64,000 nucleotides of DNA from Agrostemma githago (GCA_958450325.1 OY288256.1:45774953-45838952); one strand, 5' to 3'; shown: positions 31,001-43,420, numbered from the stretch's first letter. Notes: generated by a model not told the origin, from the letters alone. Program-made: numbers and translations.

Positions 31001-31425
31001 ACAACATTAAAATCACCAAGAACAATCCAAGGAGAAGAGGTGGTAAGGGATTGAAGAGACTCCCATTACCCTTCTCTCATAGCAGCATCATTAGCACCAT
31101 ATACAATGCTTAGTTGCAGTTGGGTGTTGGTTTCAAAATGATGAACTATACCAGATACACACTGATCAGAGTAAGTAATGTTGGTAACCTTAACAGTATT
31201 AGGATTAAAGATGATCCAAATCCTACCATTATAATGATGATCATAATTTGTTATAACCTCCAAATGTCTGAAGTTGTTATGAATGAGTTTTTTTGCTTTC
31301 TTTTTCTTGACTCTAGTCTCTAATACTCCAAGGATATCCAAATTATTGGAGGAAAAGAACTCCTTTACTTCACTATGCTTGAGAGGATCATTGAAACCCC
31401 GAATGTTCCAGGAGGCAAGCTTCAT
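28030..31425 (-). pseudogene. LINE-B ORF2: endonuclease, reverse transcriptase, zf-RVT
   Basis: The ATG at 31425 overlaps the ORF1 stop (ATGA). The apurinic-type endonuclease starts KLASWNIRGFNDPLKHSEV, with ILGVLETRV, then past a stop at 31066 VLGDFNVVRS and VSDHSPLL. RT lies in the 787-codon open piece 30711-28348: SVMDFRPISCCTVFYK, EEQAAFIKGRSL, MIKVDIRKAFDSLQW, GIRQGDPLSPFVF, and catalytic NHLIFVDDLMIF (FVDD where FADD is usual). The zinc-binding end has LANRCVLCLNHEG, and past a stop at 28348 comes AATYLIWKERNSRIF. In-frame stops at 31066, about 30900, about 30714 and 28348 make it inactive. Length of about 1130 codons is normal for the family. Confidence 0.9.
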
Positions 31426-32855
31426 GATTTATCGGGTGGAATTGGGAAATCTAAACAGCCAATATAAGTCTCAGACTCATTCTCCTCAACAGAAATGGCT
31501 TGAAAGGTATTCCCCAAGTCCATATTCTCCACTATAGGCTCCTTTCTTACTTTGTAAGTTGAGGAGTTCCTTTTAGATACAGGCTGAAAACCATCCTGAT
31601 CAGACTCAATGCAGGGTTGTGCATCAGAAATATCCAAATCAGTGCACTCCCCTTCCTCAATAGACTTTATGGTAGGGGACAGAGTATCCACTCTTTCCTC
31701 CTCCATGGCCTTGTTTTCCACATGCTCAGGAACTATGATTTCCTCAACAACCTTCTGAGATGACTGCTCAACAACTTCAGGTTGATCATTCTTGATCAGT
31801 GGCTTAGCTGGAACATATTTCTTCTTCTCCCATTTACAAGAATTTTTCTTATGACCTAGCTTCCCACAACCATGACACTAAAAGGGAATCCATTCATATC
31901 GAACCGTTTGAACAGAATACTCAGAAAAAGGAGTATTAATTATCACATGCTCAGGTAGAGGTTTAGAGACATCAACCTCTATTAAGACCCTAGCAAAAGA
32001 TAGCTTGGCCTTAGTAGTTGTGGCAAGATCAGCACACAATGGTCTTCCTATGGTACTAGCCATCTTTCCAAGAACCACATCCGACCACGGGAAAGGGTCC
32101 AGGTCAGGAAAAAGAACCCAAACTGGAACACAAGCAAGCTTATCCATTTCAGCTGAGAAACTTGGTGTCCATTCCTTCAAGATAAAGGTGTATATACCCA
32201 TATTCCAAGGGCCACCTCCTAGGACACTATCCATGGCTTCCTTTGAGGCAAACCTAAAGGAAAACCACCCTTTTTTATAGTACTGTACTGTTGGTAGAGC
32301 AAGAGTACCCCAATTATCTTGGACATACTTCTTCACCGCCTGTAAAGTTGGCTTACTACTAATCACATGACCCATGAGAGTAAACTTCCACTTATTCAAT
32401 TCATCCTCAAAGTCTTCCAATTCAATGGAGATTTCAGTATTATCAGCTACCTCCTCAAAGAAACAGAGATTCATCCATAATTGCTTTTGTTAATTCGCTA
32501 TAGAAGACCATGACTTAGCATTACCAGTATTCGGGTTCTCTAATTCAGGGGGTTTTGAAGCGTCATGATTTATTATAGTATCACCGCCATTATTAGCATT
32601 AATGGAGGAATACAAGGAAGTATTAGGAGTTTTAAGATTGAGTTTACCAGCAGAAGCCATAGCTTCGATGATCACATCATTTAGCGAAATTTTGTGCGTA
32701 GTACCCTGGGTTTCAGTTTGAGAACTTGATTCTGCATCACCATTCACCAAACCAGCACCAGATTGACCAGTATTGGGAGGAGGAAGTGATTGATTAGCTT
32801 TCTTCGGTGGCCGTCCAGGTCCTCTCTTCACAGTGGAAGCAGCAATGGCAGCCAT
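31422..32855 (-). pseudogene. LINE-B ORF1: DUF4283-like RNA-binding protein with zinc knuckle
   Basis: A 477-codon frame with two internal stops (TAA at 32490, TAG at 31878). N-terminus MAAIAASTVKRGPGRPPKKA has an AT-hook-like GRPPKK. The middle (32474-31900) is a DUF4283-type domain: ELNKWKFTLMGHVISSKP, VQYYKKGWFSFRF, GGGPWNMGIYTFILKEW and VPVWVLFPDLD. Then comes a knuckle CHGCGKLGHKKNSC directly after the TAG, and an acidic tail. ORF1 proteins of this type bind the LINE RNA. The two stops lie in an otherwise continuous frame, so they look like simple decay. Confidence 0.85.
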
Positions 32856-32928
32856 GGAGAAATCGTAACAGAATCGCCTTTACGTAACTGATTCCTAGAG
32901 AGAGAAAGTTTTCTCTCACTACGCTGAG

Positions 32929-33004
<76 letters not shown>

Positions 33005-33112
33005 TGATTATTCTTATTATTATTCTTATTATTATTCTTATTATTCTTATTATTCTTATTATTATTCTTATTATTATTCTTATTATTATTCTTCTTCTTC
33101 TTCTTCTTCTTC

Positions 33113-33181
<69 letters not shown>

Positions 33182-33184
33182 TAT
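32929..33184. repeat. (TTA)n / (TTATTC)n compound microsatellite
   Basis: A 256-bp array starting with pure TTA, then TTATTC and TTC variants, then TTA again. It separates the LINE-B 5' end from the resumed E1 LTR. Confidence 0.95.
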
Positions 33185-34127
33185 CTTATTTTATTACTCG
33201 AGTTTGGTAGGTAATAGACTTACCTTAATTATTACCCGTATTAGACTACTCTTAGTATAAATTATTATTAGCTTTATTAATATGAGGATTCATAGAAGAT
33301 GTACGTTCAACCTTAAGTTTTCTCAAGACCATGTGTAACTAATTTTCTCTTTCGGTTCAAGACATTGAAGCTCTTAATTATCGATTGTGAGTTTGAAAGT
33401 TCTAATCCTTATTCTTGATTATTGATTAATTGCTTAGTTTAATTTTATGAATGTTGTTATTGATTTCTAGAGTAATCAACTAGTTATCTTTTGCATCGTT
33501 CTATTGGTAGTTTTGTTAATTGAACATGATTGTTGATTAACTTGACCTGAGTAACATCTAAGACTTAATTATTCAACGAGATTCGTTGATATTAAGACAT
33601 AGGAGCAATTATCATAGATTTATAACACAACTGGATTGTATATGTTTATTTATCTCTTTATTGAATTCTCTATCTATTAATGCTGTTGTTAAATTAAATC
33701 TAGAACTGGATTGGTTAGGTTGTTGAACAGTTAGGACTATTTAAGAACGGGATACGTTTTAATTAGTTATTCATAAGGAGGATTAGAATCTACGATTCAC
33801 GATAAAGTAGTCAAGAATAATAATTTGAACCAGATTTCGATGATCAATTGTGATTAAGTTGTGGATTTGTACTTGACCCGAGACCTTTTAATCATTTGAT
33901 TCACATAAAGTTTCATCTTTATTAATTTTAGTTATTAGATAATCATTCAATACCCTCCATATTTATTCTGTAATTAATTCGTTAATTATCGTTCTACATT
34001 ATTACGCAGTTATAATTAAACCGATTCTCTGTGGGTTCGACCCTTATTTACATTATACTATTGTTTTAGTTTGTTGGTTATAAGTGATTATAAATTGTAA
34101 TTTGAGGCATACGACTTTAGCCTGTCA
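33185..34127 (+). repeat. E1 5' LTR, second part
   Basis: AT-rich non-coding DNA ending CCTGTCA directly before the tRNA-Asp primer site, which makes it the end of an LTR. Its start follows the ATT array in which the first LTR part ends. The matching end of the 3' LTR is not in the window. Confidence 0.75.
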
Positions 34128-34132
34128 AATTT

Positions 34133-34150
34133 TGGCGCCGTTGTCGGGGA
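34133..34150 (+). promoter_or_regulatory. E1 primer binding site (tRNA-Asp)
   Basis: TGGCGCCGTTGTCGGGGA has one mismatch to the tRNA-Asp complement and begins six bases after the LTR end. Confidence 0.88.
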
Positions 34151-34251
34151 TTCAGTATTAATTATTTTTGTGCTTTCAAGTGTAGTATTTAATTTCTTTT
34201 TATTATATCTACTTTTATTTTCTTTATTTAATTTTTTTTTTTAGTTATATT

Positions 34252-36190
34252 GTGAAGTTTATGCATAATACCCGTTCTATTAACTTGAAGCTCGAGCCTT
34301 ACGACTCAGAGATTGAACGCACCTTTTTCAGGTCACGGAGAATCGGAGAAGGATCAATAGTTATCGGAACACAGGAATTACAGGATCTAGAGTTGAATAA
34401 CGATATTCCTATTATTCCCATGAATACTGAAGTTTCTTCCGAATCCGAAGACGAGTCGTATACCATGGCCAACACGATTAAGCAACTGACAGCACCCGAC
34501 CTTGCACAACAACCTTTGTTCATTACGTACCCACCGTTGGGCGCGAATGCCACTTTTGAATTGAAGTCGGGTTTGATCCATCAACTACCCACATTTCATG
34601 GCTTAAGCGATGAGGACCCTAATAAGCACTTGTCGGACTTTCATATTGTTTGCTTGAGTATGAAACCGGTTTCTGTCATTGATGAGCAACTTAAGCTGAG
34701 AGCCTTTCCCTTCTCATTGAAGGATTCTGCGAGAGGTTGGATGTATTACTTGCCACCGGCGAGTATTGATACGTGGGTGAAGATGAAGAAGGCGTTCCTT
34801 GAAAAGTACTTTCTGGCATCTCGAGAATCCCAGTTGAAGAAGCAGATTAGTAATGCGGAGCAACGAGATGGTGAGACGATGTACGAGTATTGGAAACGTT
34901 TCAAGAAGCTATATGCTATATGCCCCTATCATGGCTATAATCCTCAAGACCTTGTGATGTACTTTTGTGGAGGTCTTAGTGTGGAAGATGCCCGCACGGT
35001 GAATGCGGCATGTGGAGGATCGATGTGAATAAAAGCCCAGATGCTGCTATAGAGGTTATCCAGGAGCTAGCTAAAAGCTCTCGGGATTCTCTCGGAAGTA
35101 TCCCAAACGGGGAGTGCATGCCATATGTAATTCATCATCCTCAAGTCTTGAACATAAAGTTGATAGCTTAACGGCTCTTGCCCAAAATATGATGTCGGGG
35201 AAAACGAATCAAGTTATGATGTGCGGAATCTGTTCTACGGAGGGACACCCGAATGAGAGTTGCCCTCACATGTATGAAGAAGGTCAAGAGGAGGTGAACG
35301 GAGTGTGGGATCCCTACTCTAATACCTACAATCCTGGATGGAGATATCATCCAAATATGAGGTGGAGAACTCGTCAAGGAGACCAACAAATTACTCAAGC
35401 CAATCAAGTTGGTCAATCAAAGCAACAATTCTTTGCAAAGCAACAAGTTGCAAACACGGTTCCTACATCGTCTCCACCTAGTAGTCAAATGTCCACCGAG
35501 GACATGATATGTGCCTTAGTTGCTAATCAAGCTACAGTTATGAGTCAAATGTCCAATCTCCAAGCTACGGTTCTTCAAAATCACACGGAAAACAAAGCTA
35601 GCATTCAAAATCTGGAAACTCAAATGGGCCAAATGGCGACCGCCATTGGTAGGTTGGAGGCTCGAGATTCGGGGAAATTACCTACTCAAACCATTCTTTC
35701 GAAGGAAAACGTGAGTGCGGTATCGTTAAAGAATGGGAGACAATTAGTGGAGGCCAACAAGCCGAAGAGGAAGGTCAAGGAAGCTATGGTACATGAGGAT
35801 GAGTTAGTGATCGAGGAAGGTGAGAAAACTCCGATTGTGCAAGAGAAGGAATTGGTTACCCCTACTACACCGGTGGCGGAACCGGATGTTTCTTTTCCCG
35901 AGGTACTCAAGAGGACCCGTTGTTATGAGCACGACAAGGATATCTACGAGGTATTTAAAAAAAGCGAGGTAAACATTCCCTTTCTTAATCTTTTAAAGAG
36001 TATTTCTAAATATGCTAAATTATTAAAAGAATTGTGTACTATTAAAAGGAATAACAAGTTGAAGGGAGCTAATAAAGGAAAGGGTAGTGAATATGTGTCC
36101 ACTATTTTTCAAAAGAAATTACCCCTAAATGTGGCGACCCGGGCATGTTCACTATACCTTGCACCATAGGGGATACTTGTTTGAAAAGTC
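34252..36190 (+). pseudogene. gag: E1 gag, frameshifted
   Basis: The first frame (34252-35028) carries the gag core: LIHQLPTFHGLSDEDPNKHL, LRAFPFSLKDSARGWMYYLP, IDTWVKMKKAFLEKYF and YEYWKRFKKLYAICPYHG. At least two frameshifts between about 35020 and 35130 lead to the second frame (35114-36169), with zinc knuckle CGICSTEGHPNESC, a coiled-coil-like QATVMSQMSNLQATV region, a charged linker and a block before the protease (DIYEVFKKSEVNIPFLNLLK). A further shift near 36140 enters DPGMFTIPCTIGDTCLKS. Gag would build the particle. The family match is to plant Athila-like gag. Confidence 0.85.
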
Positions 36191-36855
36191 TATGTTAGAT
36201 TTGGGAGCTTCCATTAATGTCATTCCTCTTTCTATCTATGAATCTCTTAGACTTGGTCCTATGAATGGAACCGGGAAAGTGGTGCAACAAGCGGATCGGT
36301 CCAGTGTCTATCCTAAGGGAGTTGTAGAGAATGTCCTAGTAAAAGTTGATAAATCTGTTTTCCCGGCCGATTTTTATATTTTAGACATGGAACATGATTA
36401 TAGTGAAACTCCTATCATATTAGGACGACCTTTCTTAAAGACCGCGGGAACGAAAATCGATGTCCCTAATGGTTCACTGAGTATGAAATTTGAGGGGAGG
36501 GTCGTTAAATTCGACGTAAATAAGCCTAGTTCTCACTTCCCGAATGACAATACCTTGTGTCGTGTTGATGTTTTTAACCATTTATCTCCTAACTCACAAG
36601 AAGAAATGGTGAAATCGGTTCCTAAACCGATCTCGTTTACCTCTTCTAGCAAGGATTTTTTGTCGAAAGTTATGCAGAAATCTTCTTCTAAGGGACCCAA
36701 GTGTGTCATTCTTTGGGAGTCGCGTAAGGACGCGGAGCTGAACAAAGGTAAACTGAGGTCATGGTTTGATAATTGGATGACACATGCTAGCTCAAGGAAG
36801 GGAACAAAGGTCTTACAATTTAAAAATAAAAAAGTGAAAGATGTAGTCGGCATAA
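36129..36855 (+). pseudogene. E1 aspartic protease, first part (interrupted by E3)
   Basis: The catalytic segment MLDLGASINVIPLSIYESL is followed by VDKSVFPADFYILDME, TPIILGRPFLKTAGTKIDVP and a basic tail ending KVKDVVGI. One-base shifts near 36140 and 36190 separate it from gag. E3 inserted at 36855/36856. The ORF continues in frame at 46851 and ends at 46930, so it was intact here when E3 arrived. DLGA at the active site is shared with E2 and E3. Confidence 0.85.
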
Positions 36856-37164
36856 TGATAAGTGTGTTTTGTAGTGTTTATTTCACGTGTTTGGTCTCGC
36901 TTTCTTTTGTGAAATCGTTCTTTAGAGCGGTTTCGAGGCTACTTACGCTTCTTCTAGCTTGTTTTAGGTTCCTAATGCTCATCATGGAGAAATGGAACAA
37001 TTCTGTTCCGTTTCCGATGCATATGGAGCCAATGAAAAGAAGCGACGATGACTCGGTGACTTAGACTCGATCCCGAATCACTGGGAGCTCGTTCCCGAGC
37101 ACTGAGAGTCGATAAGAAGCCTAGGAAGAGTAATTAGGGACCTACGTGACCGTATTTGAAGCCT

Positions 37165-37345
37165 ACATGGCCTTCCCGACCGTGACCATGACCATCACGG
37201 CCGAGACGAAATGAGCCAACAATCAGGAGCCACTGGAGGGTGCACCCGGTCGTGACCAAGACCTTCTCGGTCGGGATCATCCTCTTCTCGGTTGGGACCA
37301 TGCTCTTCGCGGTCGTGATCAACCTCTTCTCGGCCGGGGTGAGCC
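37165..37345. repeat. CGACCGTGACC / CGGCCGGGA motif cluster in E3 U3
   Basis: Repeated GACCGTGACCATGA, TTCTCGGTCGGGA and CACGGCCGAGAC words, imperfectly palindromic, lie directly upstream of the TATA box. The 3' LTR equivalent is about 45480-45680, and an internal set is at about 42480-42615. Position and layout match E2, sequence only in part. Confidence 0.7.
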
Positions 37346-37393
37346 CAGATCCTACTCTGATTCATTCTTTCATCTCCCTTACTTACGAAACCC

Positions 37394-37401
37394 TATATAT
37401 A
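37394..37401 (+). promoter_or_regulatory. E3 5' LTR TATA box
   Basis: TATATATA followed by CCTTCC, downstream of the motif cluster. The 3' LTR copy is at 45728-45735. Confidence 0.6.
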
Positions 37402-38516
37402 CCTTCCTCTTGTATTGTTTTAAGCACCCGACATTATTCAAAACCCTAGATAGAGAACTCTTATCATTAGCTTAGTTTCTGTTTAATCCTTCCTTAATCT
37501 TTTGTTAATCTTAGCTTAAACTTAGTAATTACTCCTGTATTATTGGAATTCTTGAAGATTTCTATGAAGATTGACAACCTTGGTGGATGTATCTGGGTTT
37601 TCTCTATATATGCAAGTTTTCATCTTTTCATCTCCTTTGTAGTTTGGTAATATCCTTCTCTTCTCTTTTCTCTTAATCTTTCATAGTAAGTTAAGTTTTA
37701 ATCTTTATCTTTTTTTTTTATTGTTCATCCTTGTTTTCTTTATTATGAATATGGTTGTTCTTGTGTTTGTTTCTCTAGTTATTGTTAGTTTTAGTTTGAT
37801 TATGTGTGAGTAGATTCTTGTGGGGTTAGTAGGGGGATTAGGTGTTAAATATGGGTGATTAGGGTTGATTGTGGGTAAAGGTTGAATCTTGGTTGCTAGT
37901 CACTTGTTATGCATACCATCTGTTTGATGAAATGTTTGTTAGGGTGGTAGTGGCCAATACTACTCTTGCGAGTTTCCTCTTTCTTGTTGTATGTTTGATT
38001 GATGGTAGATTTCTCTTGTTTTGGGTAGCATCTTGCTTGAGATTTCGGGTTTGTTTTTGACGCGAGAGCGCGAACTTACCTTAGTGACTAGGTGACACCT
38101 ACGCCCTCGATTACCCCACTAGCCTAATGCACCTATGAACCCTACCTAACCCTACTCTTCCCCTATTTGATTTCTTCATCATCTTAGTAATTGTTCTTCT
38201 TGTTTTATTGTTTGAATTTAGTTCTAGTTGAATCATTTAGTTTATCTCATACCTAGTACATTCATAGTCATAGTTTTATTCTCTTTTCATCATCCTAGTT
38301 TGTTTACTCTTGTTTGTTAGTCTAGTGATTGTGTTAGTAATCAATTCTTTGTTAATTCTCCTTCCTTTGTGTTTTTGTGACCTAGTCTAGTTTTTAGGTG
38401 AACCTTTGTCTAAACCGTTTTCCGTCCTTGTGGTTCGACCCGACTTCCCTAGCTACTAGTTAGGATTAGTTGGTTATATTTGGTGTCGGGATTCACGATA
38501 AATCACACCATCAATT

Positions 38517-38534
38517 TGGCGTCGTTGCCGGGGA
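38517..38534 (+). promoter_or_regulatory. E3 primer binding site (tRNA-Asp)
   Basis: TGGCGTCGTTGCCGGGGA, one mismatch to the tRNA-Asp complement, three bases after the LTR. Confidence 0.9.
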
Positions 38535-38643
38535 CGGTGTTTGTTTAGACTTTGTTTACTTATTTTCTTGACTTAGTTACCATTTTTTCTCTTTTGTGTG
38601 TTTTTCTTTTCTTTGTCTTTTGTTGTGCGCGTTTATTGTCTCT

Positions 38644-38668
38644 ACCTAGTGCCCATAAAGCACTAGGT
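38644..38668 (+). other. E3 leader stem-loop
   Basis: Arms ACCTAGTGC and GCACTAGGT form nine perfect pairs around the loop CCATAAA, 30 bases before the gag ATG. Compared with E2, the outer G-C pair has become A-T and the loop is unchanged. Confidence 0.75.
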
Positions 38669-38698
38669 GTTCTCACGTTTGTTCCAAGTGTGTAGTGC

Positions 38699-40533
38699 AT
38701 GCATAGGAGGGGAGACGACTTCTTTCTCTTCAATCTAGAGCCAAAAAGACTTTTTAGAGCCTTTCGTCAACGGACAATTGCTAGAGTTAGAAATTCCCAA
38801 CCGGGTACAAGCAACAACATTGAAGAAAAAACTCAAGGATTTGACTTAAACGAAGCATCTCGAGAGACCACCGAAGGGACCTTCATCAATCCCTTTAGTA
38901 TATCTTGTCACTATTCTCCACCTAGTTCTCCTTCAACATCTATATCAAGCTCTACACCGTCATCTTCCTTACATCCAAACATGCCTAAGTTCTCTTCCCA
39001 TTCAACCTTCACGGAGGACGTTTTGCCCGGTCCAACCGCTTTACCGGCCGCATATGCCAGAAACTTTTTGGCTAAAACAGAATTTATCCAATTGGTTGAA
39101 AGAAGTCAATTTATTGGGTTGCCAACGGAAGATCCTCACCAACACATGGAAATTTTTTCCGACTATTGCGATGCCATCTCTCAACCGGGAATAACCCAAG
39201 ACCAAATTCGGTGGGTTCTATTTCCTTTCTCTTTGATTGGTAAGGCAAAACAATGGCTTAAAGGTCTCGACAAGACGGCTCTAGGTATAGACACATGAAA
39301 GAAGCTAGCTCTAGCATTTTACCAAAAGTTCTATCCACCGGAGAAGACCAACTTTTTAAGAGCTTCAATCACGGGGTTCCAACAACGTGACGAAAAAAGT
39401 CTCTTTGAGTCATTGGAAAGGTTTAAGGCCTTGGTCCGTTCTTGCCCCCATCAGGGGCTATCTCAATGGTTCCTTGTCCAACAATTTTGGAATGGGTTAT
39501 ATGAAGATTCAGGGGCCATACTTGACATTGGGTCAAATGGAAGGTTTACCAAGGTTGAGGATGACCAAACTTGGGCTAGAATTGAAGAAACGGCGGTGCA
39601 CAATTCTCAATATTCTAGGCATAGAAAGGCAAATAGAGGGGAAGACATGAGCTAGATGCAATCTCACAACTTAGTGCCGATCTTGGGGCTTAATTGAAGA
39701 TTCATATGGATACTATTGATAAGAAGCTCCAAGGTCACTAAATTCAAACTCAAGGTACAAGTTCCTCCAACCAACAATCTATCCATCAAGTTAATGCTAT
39801 GGGGATGGTGTCCCCAACCTCTTATTATGGGATATGTGAGATTTATGGGATATATGGACACGAGCCTCAACTTTGTCGAAGTAGCATTGAGCAAGTGAAT
39901 GTTGTTCAAGCATACAAACAAGGTGCCCCTTACTCTACTTACAAGGCTCAAAATGTGAAAAATCCTCATATGTTCCTAGCCTCTCAACAACAAGCTCTAC
40001 AACAACACCGTCCATCATATGTTGCTCCTGCCTTAATGGACAATCAAGGCTACCAAGGTTACCAAGGCAATCAAAATGCTTACCAAAACCGAGGTGCCTT
40101 CAACAATCAAAAAGGGTTCCAAGGGAACTTTAATCATCAAGCTCAACAAGGTGGTTTCCAAGGAAACCAACACTCTCAAGGGTTCCGAAACAACCAAGGA
40201 TATCACAATCAGGGCAATTTTCAAGGCCTAAATCAAGGCAATTCTCAAGGGTTCCAAGGGAACTTCCAAAGTCAACAAGGGTTCCAAAATGCTCAACAAG
40301 ACAACAAGCCAAGGAGCCGATCTCCAAATCATGACTATGGTTTTCCCCTAACCCTCACTAATACTTCACACAACCAACAATCTCTGCCTCGGGACTTTGA
40401 TATGCAAAAGACGATGTTGACATGCAAAGGAGTCAATTGGAGATGCAAAGAAATCAATAAGAATTCTATGCTCAACTTCAAAAGGAAAACAAGGCAAGAG
40501 ATACACATGTTAAGATGCTTGAAACCCAAATAG
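38699..40533 (+). pseudogene. gag: E3 gag, broken
   Basis: Closely parallels E2 gag. It starts MHRRGDDFFLFNLEPK; the core has VERSQFIGLPTEDPHQH and RWVLFPFSLIGKAKQW. A TGA at 39296 replaces the Trp of E2's DTWKKLA. The frame continues to 39655, then shifts occur before 39799. The zinc knuckle reads CEIYGIYGHEPQLC, so the second Cys is Tyr. The N/Q-rich tail (NQGYQGYQGNQ) follows, and another shift occurs near 40410. It is inactive as it stands. Confidence 0.85.
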
Positions 40534-42085
40534 CTCAAGTTGCTTCGGGTAGTTCTTCAAGGCAAAAAGGCCAACTACCTCCTCAAGGCGTACCATCGAA
40601 ATTTGAAACCGTGAATGCTATCACTTTGGGGAGCGGTGCATCCTATGATTCTCCTTTATTTCCTAATGAATATGAAGCTATGAAAGAAATGGAATCTCTA
40701 TGTCAAGGCAATGAAAATTTGGGGAATCTCATGGAGGAGTAAGTCTTATGGGAAATTGAAAAACCGATTGAAGACAAGCTTCCCCCATCCCAAGAAGAAA
40801 GTAAATCAAAGAAGAAGGAGCCAAGTGAAAAATCCAAGCCTAATGAACTTGACAAGAACAACATCAAGTTGCCATTCCCATCGAGGCAATTGAAGACAAA
40901 GGCGGATGTTCAATTTGATAAGTTCGTTGATATTGTGAAGAAATTAGATGTGAGCATCCCCTTCACCGAGTTAATTACCCAAGTCCCGGCCTATGGAAAA
41001 TTCATGAGGGAAATTTTGGCTAGGAAACGATCCTTGGACAAGGAAGAGACAATAGCGTTTACAAGAGAGGTGAGTGACCTTAGCTTATTCAAGGCTCCAC
41101 CTTACCTAAGCTCAAGGATCCAGGTAGTATCTCAATCCCATGCACCATCAGGAATTTGAAGATCGAGAGGGCGTTGTGTGATTTAGGGGCAAGTGTAAGC
41201 ATTCTCCCTTATTCTATTTGCGAGCAACTTGGAATGAAAGAGCTCAAGTATACCTCGATTACACTCCAAATGGCGGATCGTTCACTTAATCGGCCATTAG
41301 GAATGTTAGAGGATGTGCCGTTAAGGATGGGGAAATTCTTCATTCTGGTTGACTTCCTTGTACTCGACATGCCTGAGGATGCAACCACCCCTATTATTCT
41401 CGGACGATCATTTCTACACACCGTCGGTGCATTGATCGATGTCAAGAAGGGTAGGATCACTTTTGAGTTAGGCGACGAGAAGCTTGTGTTTGACCTCCAA
41501 GGCAATACCTCGCCTACAAATGAAGAGTCATGTAATATGATCCATGCCTTGAAGGACACCGACCTAGGGAAAAAATTGGGTAAAAAGAACAATGTTGTCA
41601 AAAATTGGGATGAAGGAAGTGAAAAGAGAATGTCCTTGTGTGATAATTTGAAAGATTGTAATCAGCTTGATTGTGAGAAGCTAGAGAGTAGCTCGGAGAT
41701 GAATGAACTCACTTGCTTGAGTTTCAAATCTCCCCTTCTTGATGATGTGCAAAATGATGATGCTTTGGACCTTGGGGTGGATGAATACCCTTGTCATGTT
41801 GACATGGAAAAGCTCGTTGGTAAGAAGAAAGTTGAGCCTCCGTTGAAGTTCCATGAAGAGGAGTGGAAGTTTGGGTATATCCCAAAAGATTGCAAGTACA
41901 AGTTCAAGCCATTGAACATAGTGGATCGGGATGCCCCAGGGACGTCAAGACAAGGTTATGAAGAACCTTGGAGTATATGTTGGTGTTCCACATGCTTTAA
42001 TGAAGATTGTTCAAGAGCTTTCGACTTGTTGCTCCGTGCCCTTGAGGGCTATGGAATTGTGTGCAATTGTGTTGATAAAGAATGA
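40515..42085 (+). pseudogene. E3 protease region, broken
   Basis: Linker pieces (40515-40742, 40869-41159) carry FVDIVKKLDVSIPFTELI and QVPAYGKFMREILARKR. The protease (41156-42085) has LCDLGASVSILPYSIC, VDFLVLDMPEDATT and PIILGRSFLHTVGALIDVK, then an acidic region and FGYIPKDCKYKFKPL. A stop near 40740 (where E2 reads through to QVLWEVEKP) and a shift near 41150 break the frame. It ends with a TGA at 42083. Confidence 0.85.
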
Positions 42086-43011
42086 AGATCCATCACAAGC
42101 CTTGGTTTGACGGAGTTCCTCAAGAACCGTCTTGTTGTATATATCTCTTTCCTCTTCTTTTGAGTTTTTGTGGTTGTATTTCTGTGATTTGTTGGTTGGT
42201 TTCTAGGTTTTGTATGTTGTGTAGAGTTCTTGTCATTTGGACTTTTGATGAGTGATGTGAGGGAGGGATTTTTTATTGTGGTTATTGAGTTCGGTTGATA
42301 GGTTTGAAGTGAAGATGAAGAATTAGAAAGAGTTGTTGATGATAGAAGCTTGGAGCTTGGGCAAGGAAGTCGGTTTTTGAGCTTTTCGTAAGATTTTGGG
42401 GACGGGATCTTGGATCCCGATGTAGTACTTGTCATTTGGGTGGAATGCTATTAATGAATGAAGGCTTCAAGGCTCGGGACATGGCCTTCCCAACTAGGAT
42501 CATTACCTTCACGGCCGGGATGAAGTGAGCATGAAATCAGGAGCTTCTGACGAGCCATCCCGACCGGGAAGGTCTCCTCCCAACCGTCATGAAGCCTGTC
42601 ACGGCTGGGAAGGGTACCAGCTTCCCCTTTCACCTTCTTTTCTTAATTTAAGCCCCACCCCACCACTTTATACCCCCACCTCCCTACTCACCTTAGCCTC
42701 TATAATTTCATCCCTACACTTCAATTGTACACCTTCATCTCATCTTCTCATCACTATACACCGAGTTTCCCCTTAAATCGCACCCCCATTACACCAATAC
42801 AAGCTCGATACTTCAACCATGCCGCTACATTTAGGAAGAGGAGAAATATCGATAACAAAGACGAGCAAAGTGCCGAAAATGATCATTGAGACGATGAAGA
42901 TTGTTGAGTTGCTAACCGTTTGGTAGGCATGACTCTCTTTTCTTTTCCGTCTTTTATTTGCTAGTCTTTCTTTGTATATTCCCCTTCCTTTTATGCATTT
43001 GGTGTCATGGC

Positions 43012-43290
43012 GGCCCTCGGGGCCTTTGGTTATTGCTCCCGATTATCGATGACGTGACTACATCGAGAATCCATTGAAAATCCGAATTAGCAAGTTCTTT
43101 TCCCTCTTTCTTTATCTTTGTTCCCTTTTTGGTAGAGTTTACTCGGAATCGGGCAGAATCGGGGCTAGGTGACTTGATTACACCTAGCCCTCCCCTCCCA
43201 TTTCCTTTTATTTTCTTCTTTTCATTTCCTCCCCCATCCATATCTTTTCTCATCGTCTTGGCCCTAGGTGACTTGATTACACCTAGGCCC
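43012..43290 (+). other. E3 stem-loop array with constant 9-base loop
   Basis: 43012-43024: GGCCC, TCG, GGGCC. 43041-43071: 10 of 11 pairs around ACGTGACTA. 43162-43190: 10 perfect pairs around ACTTGATTA. 43260-43290: eight perfect inner pairs around ACTTGATTA. Order, spacing and loops match E2, while several stem pairs change on both sides. Confidence 0.75.
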
Positions 43291-43383
43291 GACACATTTT
43301 ACCCTTTCTTCACTTTGATTTTTGATTTTTAGCTTTATTTTCCCTTTTTCTCTTCTTTTTAGTGTTTCCACACACTACTGATC

Positions 43384-43420
43384 GAGCATGAGGACATTGC
43401 TCGGTTTAAGTGTGGGGGAG
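43384..43420 (+). promoter_or_regulatory. Internal hairpin plus polypurine-like tract in E3
   Basis: GAGC-ATG, loop AGGA, CAT, bulged T, GCTC, followed by GGTTTAAGTGTGGGGGAG. Same bulge position and loop as E2. Confidence 0.6.

Larger units (their letters stand above)
36856..38513 (+). repeat. E3 5' LTR (1658 bp)
   Basis: TGATAAGTG...CCATCA. It has a cluster of CGGCCGGGA / TCCCGGTCGTGACC motifs at about 37165-37340, TATATATA at 37394-37401, and ends beside the primer site. Confidence 0.95.
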
